Positions 1 to 7,458 of a stretch of 32,499 nucleotides of DNA are shown here, piece after piece (positions within the stretch are counted from its first letter, which is position 1; the number at the start of each line of letters is the position of its first letter). The stretch is taken from contig JAIQGA010000017.1 in the NCBI GenBank assembly GCA_020072925.1, positions 1 through 32,499 of the forward strand, given 5' to 3'. The stretch is from Terriglobia bacterium (GTDB lineage: Bacteria; Acidobacteriota; Terriglobia; UBA7540). The position numbers and the translations under genes are program-made. The notes beneath the pieces were generated by a model that made no database searches, was not told the DNA's origin, and saw only the letters and a program-made list of their open reading frames with translations.

Positions 1-1157
1 GCGCGCACCGTGGCGACGAGATCGGCCCAGCCGCGGTAGCCCACCGAATGGTCGACCGCCGTCAGCCAGACCCTGATCTCCCGGCGGGTCGTCCCGGGCC
101 TGCGCATTCCGCCCGTGGCGCTCGCGCGAAACGGGGTCATCCAGCGAGACGTGTTGGCCCTGCTGCTCGCCAACGTCCGCACGCCGCGCGAGCGCGAAGG
201 CGATCTTATGGCACAGGTTTCGGCCTGCCGGCTCGGCGAGCGGCGCCTGCAAGAATTGCTGCAGAGGTATGGCGCCGCGAGGACGACAATCTACCAGCAG
301 GCGCTGCAGGATTATTCGGCGCGGCTGATGCGCGCGGCGCTGGCAAGAGTACCGGCGGGCATTTACGAGGCCGAAGATTTTCTGGATGACGACGGTTTCG
401 GTCGAGAGCCCGTGCGCTTGCGCGTGGCGATACATATTCGGCGCGACCGCGCCGTGGTGGATTTCGCCGGCAGCTCACCCGCATGTCGTGGCAGCGTGAA
501 TGCGGTGTTTGCCATCACGGTGTCCGCGGTCTTCTATGTCTTTCGCTGCCTTTTGGGCGAAGACGTCCCGGCCTGCGCCGGGCTGATGGAACCCATCGAG
601 GTGCGCGCGCCGGAAGGCAGTGTTGTGAATGCGTCGTCGCCCGCGGCGGTGGCCGCCGGGAATGTCGAGACCTCACAGCGCATCGTGGACGTACTGCTGC
701 GGGCGCTGTCCCGGGCGTTGCCGCAGCGCATCCCCGCGGCCAGCTCGGGAACCATGAACAACCTCGCGTTCGGGGGAATCGATCCTCGCCGCCAAGAGCC
801 TACATGACCAATTCCCTTAACACACCCCTCGAGGCGCTCGAGGCTGCATACCCCGTGCGCGTGCGCCGCTATTCGCTCCGACGCGGTTCGGGCGGCGCCG
901 GACTTTTTCGAGGCGGCGATGGCATTGTACGAGAAATTGAGTTTCTCACCGACGTGCACGGGAGTATCCTCTCTGATCGCCGCCGCTTCCCGCCTTACGG
1001 CCTGGCGGGCGGAGGTCCAGGGCACGCCGGAAAGAACCAGTTGCGGAAACGAGGAATAGCCCAGACGCTTCCATCAAAAACTGCTTTCGAAGCTCCGGCA
1101 GGAAGCGTCCTCAAAATCGAGACACCGGGCGGAGGCGGCTGGGGCAAGAAGCTGTAG
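1..1157 (+). pseudogene. hyuB: Hydantoinase B/oxoprolinase family protein, broken by frameshift and internal deletion
   Basis: This is the C-terminal two thirds of a HyuB-type subunit; the family opens hydantoin or 5-oxoproline rings in the cytoplasm with an HyuA partner. The gene runs off the left edge. Family blocks seen are LRIPPVAL, LLANVRTPREREGDL, VDFAGSSPACRGSVN, AGNVETSQRI and AASSGTMNNLAFGG in the frame open from 40 to 807. The expected next blocks, MTNSLNTPLEALEAAYPVR, RRGSGGAGLFRGGDGIVRE and the terminal TPGGGGWG, continue in another frame to 1157. The roughly 25-30 residues that normally lie between FGG and MTN, including the YYETxGGGxGA-like segment, are absent, so the join near 775-807 is a deletion plus frame change. 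A second break is likely near 20-60: AHRGDEIGPAA, resembling the family's AHxxDxGG motif, is in a third frame, and a TAG at 37-39 closes the main frame. An assembly error is the alternative. The family call is firm; real decay is less certain. Confidence 0.75.
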
Positions 1158-1206
1158 CACGGGTGTCTCGCCCGTGAATCGCACCACGGCCAGCATGGCC
1201 GTGCAC
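1151..1206. repeat. Dispersed two-hairpin palindromic element (CTGTAG-headed)
   Basis: Directly after the hydantoinase B frame two hairpins follow each other. The first has stem CACGGG (1158-1163) with CCCGTG (1171-1176). The second has stem CACGGCC (1185-1191) with GGCCGTG (1197-1203). The leading CTGTAG contains the TAG that terminates the upstream reading frame. Similar architecture is seen at 22385-22467, and a shorter relative at 12125-12154. It could act as a transcript-stabilising or attenuating structure; no terminator T-run follows. Confidence 0.6.
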
Positions 1207-1223
1207 CGTCAGGGGGAGAGGCA

Positions 1224-2201
1224 ATGGAACCTGTCGATCGTCGAGACTTCATGAAATCAGTAGCAGGGAGCGCAGCGCTGGCAGCGTTTGACGCCAAGCC
1301 CGGCGTCGCGCAAGGGTCGGATTCAGGGCCCGTGTTTCTGGCCACCTGGACGTGGGGCCAGTCAGCGGTGAACCGTGCCGCGGAAGTCTTCAAGGGCGGC
1401 GGCAGTCTTCTCGACGCTGTCGAAAAAGGCATCAATGTTCCCGAGAGCGATCCCAAGGTGACGACCGTCGGTTACGGCGGATATCCCAACGAGGAAGGGA
1501 TCGTGGAGCTGGACGCGGGGATCATGGATGGCACTCGGCATCGCGCCGGGTGCGTTTACAACTTGCATATGATCAAGAATCCTATCTCCGTGGCGCGGCT
1601 GGTGCTCGAGAAGACGCGCCACACGCAGATGGCCGGCGAGGGCGCGTTTCGCCTCGCGCTCAAGTTCGGGTTCCAGCTGGAGCAGTTGCTTACTCCCGAG
1701 AGCCTTCAGGCGTGGCTCAAGTGGAAGGCCGACCCCAAGCACGAAACGTTCTGGGTCACAACGGAGAACCACGACACCATCGGCTTCGTGGCTGCGGATG
1801 GGAAAGGCCATGTGGTCTCGGGATGCTCGACCTCCGGTCTGGCCTGGAAGGTTCCGGGGCGCGTGGCGGATTCGCCCATCGTCGGTTGCGGCATCTACGC
1901 CGACGACAACGTGGGCGCGGCCTCCGCGACGGGCGATGGCGACCTGATGACAAATTATTGTACAAGTATTTCCATCGTTCATAATATGGCGCGAGGCGCC
2001 TCACCGCAGGATGCCTGCGTCGACCTGCTCCAGCATATGGCCAAAACCGATCCCAGAAACAAGCAAGCCGCCGTCGCGGTGATTGCCATCAACAACCGCG
2101 GAGAGATCGGCGCGGCCTGCATGCAAAAGGGCTTTCACCTTAAGTACGCGCTGTGGCGGAACGGCGAAGGCAAGTTGCTGGATGCGGTGGAGGTGTATTG
2201 A
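1224..2201 (+). CDS. N(4)-(beta-N-acetylglucosaminyl)-L-asparaginase (glycosylasparaginase), Tat-exported
   Basis: This Ntn-hydrolase of the type 2 asparaginase family cleaves the GlcNAc-Asn bond of glycoasparagines, or a related beta-aspartyl amide. The 325 residues match the usual family length. The autoprocessing site is visible as HDTIG: cleavage would fall between Asp184 and Thr185, making Thr185 (codon 1776-1778) the N-terminal nucleophile of the beta chain. Other family blocks are TVGYGGYPNEEG, ELDAGIMDG, VSGCSTSGLAWK and GDGDLMTNYCTS. The N-terminus reads DRRDFMKSVAGSAALAAF, a twin-arginine signal, so export in folded form is likely. The ATG is preceded by GGGGGAGAGG, a good ribosome site. 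The gene stands alone, with a hairpin element upstream and convergent with the protease gene downstream. A plain isoaspartyl peptidase is a less likely alternative. Confidence 0.92.
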   Translation: MEPVDRRDFMKSVAGSAALAAFDAKPGVAQGSDSGPVFLATWTWGQSAVNRAAEVFKGGGSLLDAVEKGINVPESDPKVTTVGYGGYPNEEGIVELDAGIMDGTRHRAGCVYNLHMIKNPISVARLVLEKTRHTQMAGEGAFRLALKFGFQLEQLLTPESLQAWLKWKADPKHETFWVTTENHDTIGFVAADGKGHVVSGCSTSGLAWKVPGRVADSPIVGCGIYADDNVGAASATGDGDLMTNYCTSISIVHNMARGASPQDACVDLLQHMAKTDPRNKQAAVAVIAINNRGEIGAACMQKGFHLKYALWRNGEGKLLDAVEVY

Positions 2202-2240
2202 GAAGACAGGAGTCAGAAGACAGAAGTCTGAAGAGGGCGT
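2199..2240. repeat. Low-complexity degenerate repeat tract (GAAGACAGGAGTCAGAAGAC type)
   Basis: A purine-rich tract of loosely repeated 7-10 base words (GAAGACAG, GAGTCAGAAGACAG, GAAGTCTGAAG) begins at the TGA stop codon of the glycosylasparaginase gene. It fills the gap before the convergent protease gene. It resembles in style, though not in exact sequence, the tracts at 5642-5680, 5776-5820, 6299-6425 and 32174-32222. Confidence 0.5.
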
Positions 2241-2282
2241 GGCCCTGCCTGATCGAACGACCAAAGTGGCTGCGTGTTGAGC

Positions 2283-5200
2283 CTACGAAGAAGCGGGGGG
2301 CGAAGCAGTTGAGTCTCCGCCGGGAAGAAAGAGCCAGCCGAGCAGGAGGGCGAGCAGGACCGCGAGCAATAGCCCGTTCCCACGGAAGAATGGCGCAGGT
2401 GACGAGAACAGGGTGACTAAGGGTTCGACTTGAGGCAAGCAAACCGCTGCGGCCAAGTAGGCGAGAACATTGTCGCGGAAGAAAAGCGCTATGAGCACTA
2501 ACCCCACGAGGAGTGGGACAAAGCTCTGGACCCAACCGGCGAGAAACTCCCGCGCGGAGTGCGCGCCCGACGGCCCAAGGGTGATCAGCAGCAGGATAAT
2601 TCCCGCCCAGAGCCACCACGCCCGGCGAGACCAGCCTAAGCGAATCGCGTAAAGAACAAGTCCCACCAACGAGGCGTAAACCACGCCCCATGCCAGTCCG
2701 CGCAGGAAGAATCCCGCGCCCGGCAAAGCCGCATTCAGGTAACTCGGGAAAAGATCGAGACTGATGGGAGCGTAAGCATGAAAGCGGGCGGTGAAAAGCG
2801 CATCAAAGCGGTTCAACGCCACGCTCGCCGCCACGCTTGCAAGGACTGCCAGGGCAGCATCGCGCCGCCAGGCGCGGCGAGCGGACTTCGCGAAAATTCC
2901 CCAGACCTGGGGATAGATGCTGGCCAGCAGGGCCACCAGCACCCAAGCAACGCCCCCGGCCAGCAAAGGCACAATCACCAGGGTGACAGCCAGATACACC
3001 TTGAAGGTCATCAGGGGAATGGAAGTCATGTAACGGCTGAGGAGGAGCGGATACAGATTCGCCTGCGCCAGGAGGACCAACACCGCGAGGCCGACGCCCA
3101 CCTTGAGCGCGCGCCGCCAGGGCAGGCCCCAGCCGCGTACTTGCTTGACCAGAAGGAGAATCGCGCCGCCGGCCAGGAGCATGAGGAACACGACGTACAA
3201 GCCGATGAGGACGGCGTTCACAAGTCCGGACGCCTGGCGCTGCCGCACCCATTCCTCCGGAAGCTTGAAGGAACGCGCGAAGCCCACCACCTGGTCGCCG
3301 GCAATGTCCACGGCAAGGCGATAGTGCGCATCCGCGACGTTCCTCGAGTCACCCGCCCGCGCCTGCCAGGTGAGTCGATAGTCCTCACGGGCCTTCTTCT
3401 TCTCGGCCTCGGAGTTTTGGAGATCGAAATCGTTCAGGCGATAACCGTATTGCTGGAGAGCCTGCGCGGCGAGCGCTTTGGCCTGTTCGGGCGTGAGTGA
3501 CGCCCCCGGCGCATCGTCGTCCAGAATGTGAACAAACCCAAATACCTGGCCGCTAGTCGGATCTACAAAGACGAGATACTCTTCCTTCTCGAGAGGGCGA
3601 AAATAGCGGACCTGCCACAGCCCCAGGCGGGTCGCCTGCCGATAGATTTGGTCGGTGCTTTCCACCGTGTCGTGCTGCAGCAAGTAGCGGACAGCCAGGG
3701 GATCGACGTTTTCCTGAATCCATGCCGCGCGATGGTAGGAGTCAGGATTCACGCCTCGTTGCTTGAGAAAATCATCCGCAGCGCGCATCGCCTGCGGCCG
3801 CACGATCCGCAGTGCAATATCCTCGCCAAAGCGCTTGACCGGAACCAGCGCCACTGCGATGAAGACTACGGTCAGCACGCCCGCGAGCGCCACGCGCTCC
3901 CGCGAAAAGGGCTGGTAGACGACGGCGGCTTCCGCCTTTACCGCCTCCTCGCGCGGCGGCCTCGAAATGCCCTCGCTGGCGTTGGTGAGCGGGGTTTCCT
4001 CGCTGAAAGTCCCGGAGCGCCAGTAAGCCACCGCCGCGACGACCAGCGGAACCAGCATGATTCCCGCCGAGAGGCCGCCGGAAATCATCAGGTAGTGGTT
4101 CGGCGAGCGCAGGAGCAGGAACGCCGTGTACAGCGCGTCCACGGAATAGTGCCAGATCAGCGTGGCCAGGATGCCGAAGCGGAGCATGATGAAGCCGATG
4201 ATGATTCCACCCACGCCGACTTCCACGCCGCGAATGAAGAACGGCTGATTCGGATAGGCGGAATGGAGAAAGCCCCAGATAAAGGCCGGCAGGATTACGG
4301 CAGCGGGAACTGACCGCAGGATCTTTCTGAAGAATGGGATGCCGAAAGCACGAAATTGTGTCTCCTCGGAAACGGCGGGGAAAAATCCGATGAACAGCAC
4401 GGTGACCCAGGGAATGCGCGTGTTGAGGAGGTCGCTGAATGGAACGTCCGCGGGCGCCCACGCGCCCAGCTTATCGGCCGCGAGGTAGAAAACCGTTTGA
4501 TAGGCGAAGAAGAAAAACGTGAGCGCCATCCCAACCACGTTGGCCATGAAAAACGAGCGCGTGCGCAAGCCTTGCCAGGAAAAATAGCGCCGCAGAGAAA
4601 CAAGGTTTGGAAAGCCCTCGCGATAGATGGGCTCGGAACTGGCCACCAGCAGGAAGACGAAGGTGGCAATTCCAAACGCGGCGAGCAGATTCTGCATGAC
4701 GTAGTTCGAAACGAAGCTTGAGTAAGAGTCCGTGGTGGAATAGTTGAACTGGGCCTGTGAGAAGCTGTTCAGTTGCCCGAGGAAATAAAGCACTCCGGCC
4801 ACGGCGCCGAAGGCCAGCGAGAGCCGCAGAGGCACGTCGCGATCGCGCAGGCGCTGCACCAGCAGCACGAGCATGGCCAGGCTGAGCAGCACGAAAAAGA
4901 CTTGATCGACGTATTGAGTAACATTGTTCCGCGAGCGGAGTCTTTCGTAATCGCGCGACCATTGCTCAGGCACCTTGATGAACTCGCGATAGCCCGCGAC
5001 CTGATCGCCGTCCACCTCGACTTCCACGCGCAGGCTGCCGTCGCCGAGATTGACGCTCTTCTGCTTCCAGGTGAAGGAATGGTCCGTGCGCGCCGGGCGC
5101 TTCTCGGTGTCTGCCTCGAGAAATTCCAGGTCGGAAAGATCGCGGCGCATGATTTCGACGAGGAACTTCTCCGCCATCGCGCGCGCCGCGGCTTGATCGA

Positions 5201-5630
5201 GACTGGCGCCGGGGGCCGATTCCGCAATCTCGTGGCCAAAGCCCACCACCTCACCCGACGGCGCGACGGCGACGCGGAATTCCTCCTTCTGCTGCGGTTT
5301 GAACCAGCGGTGCGACCAACGCCACAGGTGAATGGGTCCGCGCGTCAGGCGGTTCATCCGTTCGAGTCCCTGTGTCCGCTCCAGATAAGTCTTCGCCTCG
5401 TCGTCAAACTCGAAGGCGGCGGCATGACGATAGCCCTCGAGGTTCAAGCCCCGCGCGGCCAGGAATTTCTCCGCCGCGGGCATGGAATCATCGCGGTTGA
5501 CGCGGAAATCAATCGCCGCTTCGGGGAATGCCCGCGAAAAGTACTTCACACCGATGGCCAGCGAAGCCGCAGCCACCAGGATGCCGATGGCGATGATCTT
5601 GTATTCGCGCGAGGTGAGTCTGAGAGACAT
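2283..5630 (-). CDS. CPBP-family intramembrane metalloprotease (CAAX/Abi type) with duplicated extracytoplasmic-plus-membrane module
   Basis: A 1,115-residue polytopic membrane protein, about four times the usual CPBP length. One N-terminal helix (13-30) is followed by a soluble domain (about 33-225) and a membrane block (about 240-535) holding the CPBP motifs. These are EETQFR (Glu422, Glu423, Arg427), FLHS (His456) and HYSVD (His494, Asp498), the expected glutamate/histidine active site of the Rce1/CPBP fold. A second copy of the soluble domain (about 605-795) and another membrane block (about 805-1103) follow. The copies share APGASL, FKPQQKEEF versus FRPLEKEEY, and GDQVAGYREFIKVPEQW versus GDQVVGFARSFKLPEEW. 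The starts of the two membrane blocks also align (LLLVxxxRxxxxP). The second block lacks EExxxR, so it looks like a decayed duplicate. The substrate is unknown; family members process prenylated proteins or bacteriocin-like peptides. It is convergent with the gene before it. Confidence 0.85.
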   Translation of the reverse strand: MSLRLTSREYKIIAIGILVAAASLAIGVKYFSRAFPEAAIDFRVNRDDSMPAAEKFLAARGLNLEGYRHAAAFEFDDEAKTYLERTQGLERMNRLTRGPIHLWRWSHRWFKPQQKEEFRVAVAPSGEVVGFGHEIAESAPGASLDQAAARAMAEKFLVEIMRRDLSDLEFLEADTEKRPARTDHSFTWKQKSVNLGDGSLRVEVEVDGDQVAGYREFIKVPEQWSRDYERLRSRNNVTQYVDQVFFVLLSLAMLVLLVQRLRDRDVPLRLSLAFGAVAGVLYFLGQLNSFSQAQFNYSTTDSYSSFVSNYVMQNLLAAFGIATFVFLLVASSEPIYREGFPNLVSLRRYFSWQGLRTRSFFMANVVGMALTFFFFAYQTVFYLAADKLGAWAPADVPFSDLLNTRIPWVTVLFIGFFPAVSEETQFRAFGIPFFRKILRSVPAAVILPAFIWGFLHSAYPNQPFFIRGVEVGVGGIIIGFIMLRFGILATLIWHYSVDALYTAFLLLRSPNHYLMISGGLSAGIMLVPLVVAAVAYWRSGTFSEETPLTNASEGISRPPREEAVKAEAAVVYQPFSRERVALAGVLTVVFIAVALVPVKRFGEDIALRIVRPQAMRAADDFLKQRGVNPDSYHRAAWIQENVDPLAVRYLLQHDTVESTDQIYRQATRLGLWQVRYFRPLEKEEYLVFVDPTSGQVFGFVHILDDDAPGASLTPEQAKALAAQALQQYGYRLNDFDLQNSEAEKKKAREDYRLTWQARAGDSRNVADAHYRLAVDIAGDQVVGFARSFKLPEEWVRQRQASGLVNAVLIGLYVVFLMLLAGGAILLLVKQVRGWGLPWRRALKVGVGLAVLVLLAQANLYPLLLSRYMTSIPLMTFKVYLAVTLVIVPLLAGGVAWVLVALLASIYPQVWGIFAKSARRAWRRDAALAVLASVAASVALNRFDALFTARFHAYAPISLDLFPSYLNAALPGAGFFLRGLAWGVVYASLVGLVLYAIRLGWSRRAWWLWAGIILLLITLGPSGAHSAREFLAGWVQSFVPLLVGLVLIALFFRDNVLAYLAAAVCLPQVEPLVTLFSSPAPFFRGNGLLLAVLLALLLGWLFLPGGDSTASPPASS

Positions 5631-5641
5631 GGGAGCTCGGG

Positions 5642-5680
5642 AAAGTCGACCGTTAGCAGTCGACAGTCAAAAGTTAAAGC
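5642..5680. repeat. Low-complexity degenerate repeat tract (GTCGAC/CAGTCAAAAGTTAAAG type)
   Basis: Just upstream of the protease start codon is a tract of similar short words (AAAGTCGAC, AGCAGTCGACAGTC, AAAAGTTAAAG). It lies in the 5' leader of that gene. It belongs in style with the tract at 5776-5820, which carries AAAGTCGAAAGTC-like words on the opposite strand. Confidence 0.45.
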
Positions 5681-5717
5681 ACAGCAGAAAGCGACGGAGT
5701 TCCTCCAGCGCTGTGTA

Positions 5718-5746
5718 ATTCAACTAGAGTGTCGCCCGGAAGTCAA
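5718..5746 (-). promoter_or_regulatory. Possible sigma-70-type promoter for the CPBP protease gene
   Basis: On the minus strand TTGACT (5746-5741) is followed after 17 bases by TTGAAT (5723-5718), about 90 bases upstream of the protease start. The -35 match is good and the -10 is weak, so this is only a candidate. Confidence 0.3.
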
Positions 5747-5775
5747 CCGGTGCAAGACTTTTGTTTGAACGCCGA

Positions 5776-5820
5776 ACTCAGCGGTCAACTTTCGACATTC
5801 GACCGCCGACTTTCGACTTT
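5776..5820. repeat. Low-complexity degenerate repeat tract encoding the acetyltransferase tail
   Basis: On the minus strand, words of the form AAAGTCG, AAAGTCGGCGGTCG and AATGTCGAAAGTTGACCG run through the last codons and the TGA stop of the acetyltransferase gene. They give its tail KSKVGGRMSKVDR, a Lys/Arg/Ser-rich extension without family similarity. Confidence 0.5.
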
Positions 5821-6266
5821 TCCTCCAGCCACTTGACCATCACCCAGGCTGCCGCGCCGTCGGTGTAATAGTGCTCGAGTTTCTCGTGCTTCACGTAACC
5901 TCGCGCTGCGTAGAATTTCTGCGCGGGCCGATTGTGCTCGGCGGTTTCGAGGGCCACCGCCTTCAGGCGTTGCTCGCGCGCCCAATTTTCCGCCGCGTCC
6001 ATGAGCGCCCGTCCGACGCCGCGTCGCCGCCAGGGCTCGATCACATCGATGGTGATGATGTGGGCAAGGGGTTGCATGGGATGACGATTGGCAATGAGGA
6101 AACCCACAATCTCCCGGCCGTCTTCGGCCACCCACGTCCGCGACTGGCGATGGGCGATAAAGCGGCCCAGTTCTGTGCGCGAGTACGAAATCCCCGGCGG
6201 AAAACACGCCTGGTCAATCAAGCAAAGCGTGTCCAGGTCGGAGATGCGAAACGGACGCAATTGCAT
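5778..6266 (-). CDS. GNAT-family N-acetyltransferase (RimI-like)
   Basis: A cytoplasmic acetyl-CoA-dependent acetyltransferase. The chosen start (ATG at 6266) gives 162 residues beginning MQLRPFRISDLDTL, the typical first strand of the fold. The acetyl-CoA loop is RRRGVGRAL (residues 80-88), preceded by ITIDVIEPW and followed by AENWAREQRLKAVALET. The late motif NRPAQKFYAARGYVKHE is the usual N-x(5)-FY-x(2)-GY helix. The frame stays open upstream to 6371, but that part is translated from the low-complexity repeat and is not credible protein. The last dozen residues also come from a repeat tract. The substrate cannot be told; RimI-like ribosomal-protein acetylation and small-molecule acetylation are both possible. 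It lies between the epimerase and protease genes on the same strand. Confidence 0.85.
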   Translation of the reverse strand: MQLRPFRISDLDTLCLIDQACFPPGISYSRTELGRFIAHRQSRTWVAEDGREIVGFLIANRHPMQPLAHIITIDVIEPWRRRGVGRALMDAAENWAREQRLKAVALETAEHNRPAQKFYAARGYVKHEKLEHYYTDGAAAWVMVKWLEEKSKVGGRMSKVDR

Positions 6267-6298
6267 AAGAACCGAAGTGAGTCTCAGATGGTCAACGG

Positions 6299-6425
6299 AA
6301 ATTATGAATTCTGAATTATGAATGCTGAATGGCGAACCAAAATTCGCATCCGGACTTCGTTTACCGTTCATTGGTTATTGGTGTTGCTAATTCAGAATTC
6401 AGCATTCATAACTCAGCATTCAAAA
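6299..6425. repeat. Low-complexity repeat with inverted arms (TTATGAATGCTGAAT)
   Basis: A/T-rich words such as GAATTATGAATGCTGAAT are repeated at both ends of this gap. TTATGAATGCTGAAT at 6316-6330 is perfectly inverted at 6397-6411. Base composition is far from the flanking GC-rich genes. On the minus strand the right arm codes the last residues (LLNAEL) and the TGA of the epimerase gene, so the gene end lies inside the repeat. Confidence 0.65.
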
Positions 6426-7413
6426 GTCCTACTTCGCGGCACCACGACTCGGTGCGCCGCAGTCCTTCTTCCAGAGTGACGCGCGAGCGATGGCCGAGCG
6501 TCCGCTCGATGTGCGTCTGGTCGAAAATGGCTTTGGACACCAGAAAGCCCAGGCCGTTGGGATGAATCCGGTAGGGCTCATGTCGCAACACCGCCCGGAG
6601 ATTGCGATAGCGCACCCAAAAGCGGGCGGCCCAGAGCGGAATCGACGGCACCTTCTTCTTGCCCGCCATGCGCGCGTAGGCGTCGAAGTATTCCCGCCAG
6701 GTCGAGGCGCCGTCGTTCACGATGAAAGCCTCGCCGAGCGCCCGCTCGTCCTCCGCCGCCAGAAGAATCGCATCCACCAGGTTGTCGATGTACACGTAGT
6801 TCAGGCGCCCGCGCCCGCCATCGAAGAGCAGCATGCGCCCCTTCTTGATCCGCTTCAAGGGGATGATGGTCCAGTGCGTCGAGCCGGGGCCATACACCGA
6901 CGAGGGGCGGAGGACGGTAGCGGGCACGCGGCCCTCGCGATGATAGCGAAAAACCAGCTCCTCCGAATCCACTTTGGTATCACAGTAGGGATCGCCCGAG
7001 TGCGCACGCGCAGCCTGGTCGGTGACGTTGCCCTGGGCGGCGAGGCCGAACACCGCGACGCTCGAGAGGTGAACGAAGCGCCGCACACCCGCCGCCTCAC
7101 TCGCCCGAAGAATATTCTCCGTGCCCGCCACGTTCGAGTCGACAAATGTCTGGCGGTCTGGAACAGACGAGACTTGCGCCGCCGCATGAATCACCACCGA
7201 GCAGCCTTCCACGGCACGCCGGAGAGAAGCCGCATCGCGCATGTCTCCTTGCACGATCTCGATTCCCGTCTCCGCCAGGCTGCGCGCTTTGGCGGGATCG
7301 CGGGCTAGCCCGCGCACCACGGCGCGCTTTTCGCTCACCAGGCGTAAGGCGAGGCGGCCGCCGATAAACCCGGTGACCCCGGTCACAAGAATCTTCTCAT
7401 CTGCGAGGTTCAT
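6406..7413 (-). CDS. NAD-dependent epimerase/dehydratase family protein (extended SDR)
   Basis: A 335-residue extended short-chain dehydrogenase/reductase, probably acting on a nucleotide sugar, steroid-like or hydroxyaldehyde substrate with bound NAD(P). The Rossmann glycine motif TGVTGFIGG is at residues 11-19. IVQGDMRD (54-60) is the expected NAD-adenine-contacting segment, and HLSSVAVFG (115-123) carries the catalytic-serine strand. Tyr143 and Lys147 of PYCDTK form the YxxxK pair. VLRPSSVYGPG follows, as in UDP-sugar epimerases and 3-beta-HSD-like members. Its start lies 45 bases after the aminotransferase stop on the same strand, so the two may be cotranscribed. The C-terminus (LLNAEL) and stop codon lie in a low-complexity repeat, suggesting the original end was replaced. 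The precise substrate cannot be assigned. Confidence 0.88.
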   Translation of the reverse strand: MNLADEKILVTGVTGFIGGRLALRLVSEKRAVVRGLARDPAKARSLAETGIEIVQGDMRDAASLRRAVEGCSVVIHAAAQVSSVPDRQTFVDSNVAGTENILRASEAAGVRRFVHLSSVAVFGLAAQGNVTDQAARAHSGDPYCDTKVDSEELVFRYHREGRVPATVLRPSSVYGPGSTHWTIIPLKRIKKGRMLLFDGGRGRLNYVYIDNLVDAILLAAEDERALGEAFIVNDGASTWREYFDAYARMAGKKKVPSIPLWAARFWVRYRNLRAVLRHEPYRIHPNGLGFLVSKAIFDQTHIERTLGHRSRVTLEEGLRRTESWCREVGLLNAEL

Positions 7414-7458
7414 CGGATTGATCCGTCGCGGGACTTCCCTCTCTGCCCTCCGGCGCGC

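Noticed and set aside
4773-5768. A 331-codon plus-strand open frame
   Set aside because: Antisense to the protease gene, whose duplicated domains and membrane helices establish the real frame.
6267-6371. N-terminal extension of the acetyltransferase
   Set aside because: It is translated from the TGAATTATGAATGCTGAAT-type repeat (SIHNSEFIIS) and has no family match; the fold starts at MQLRPF.
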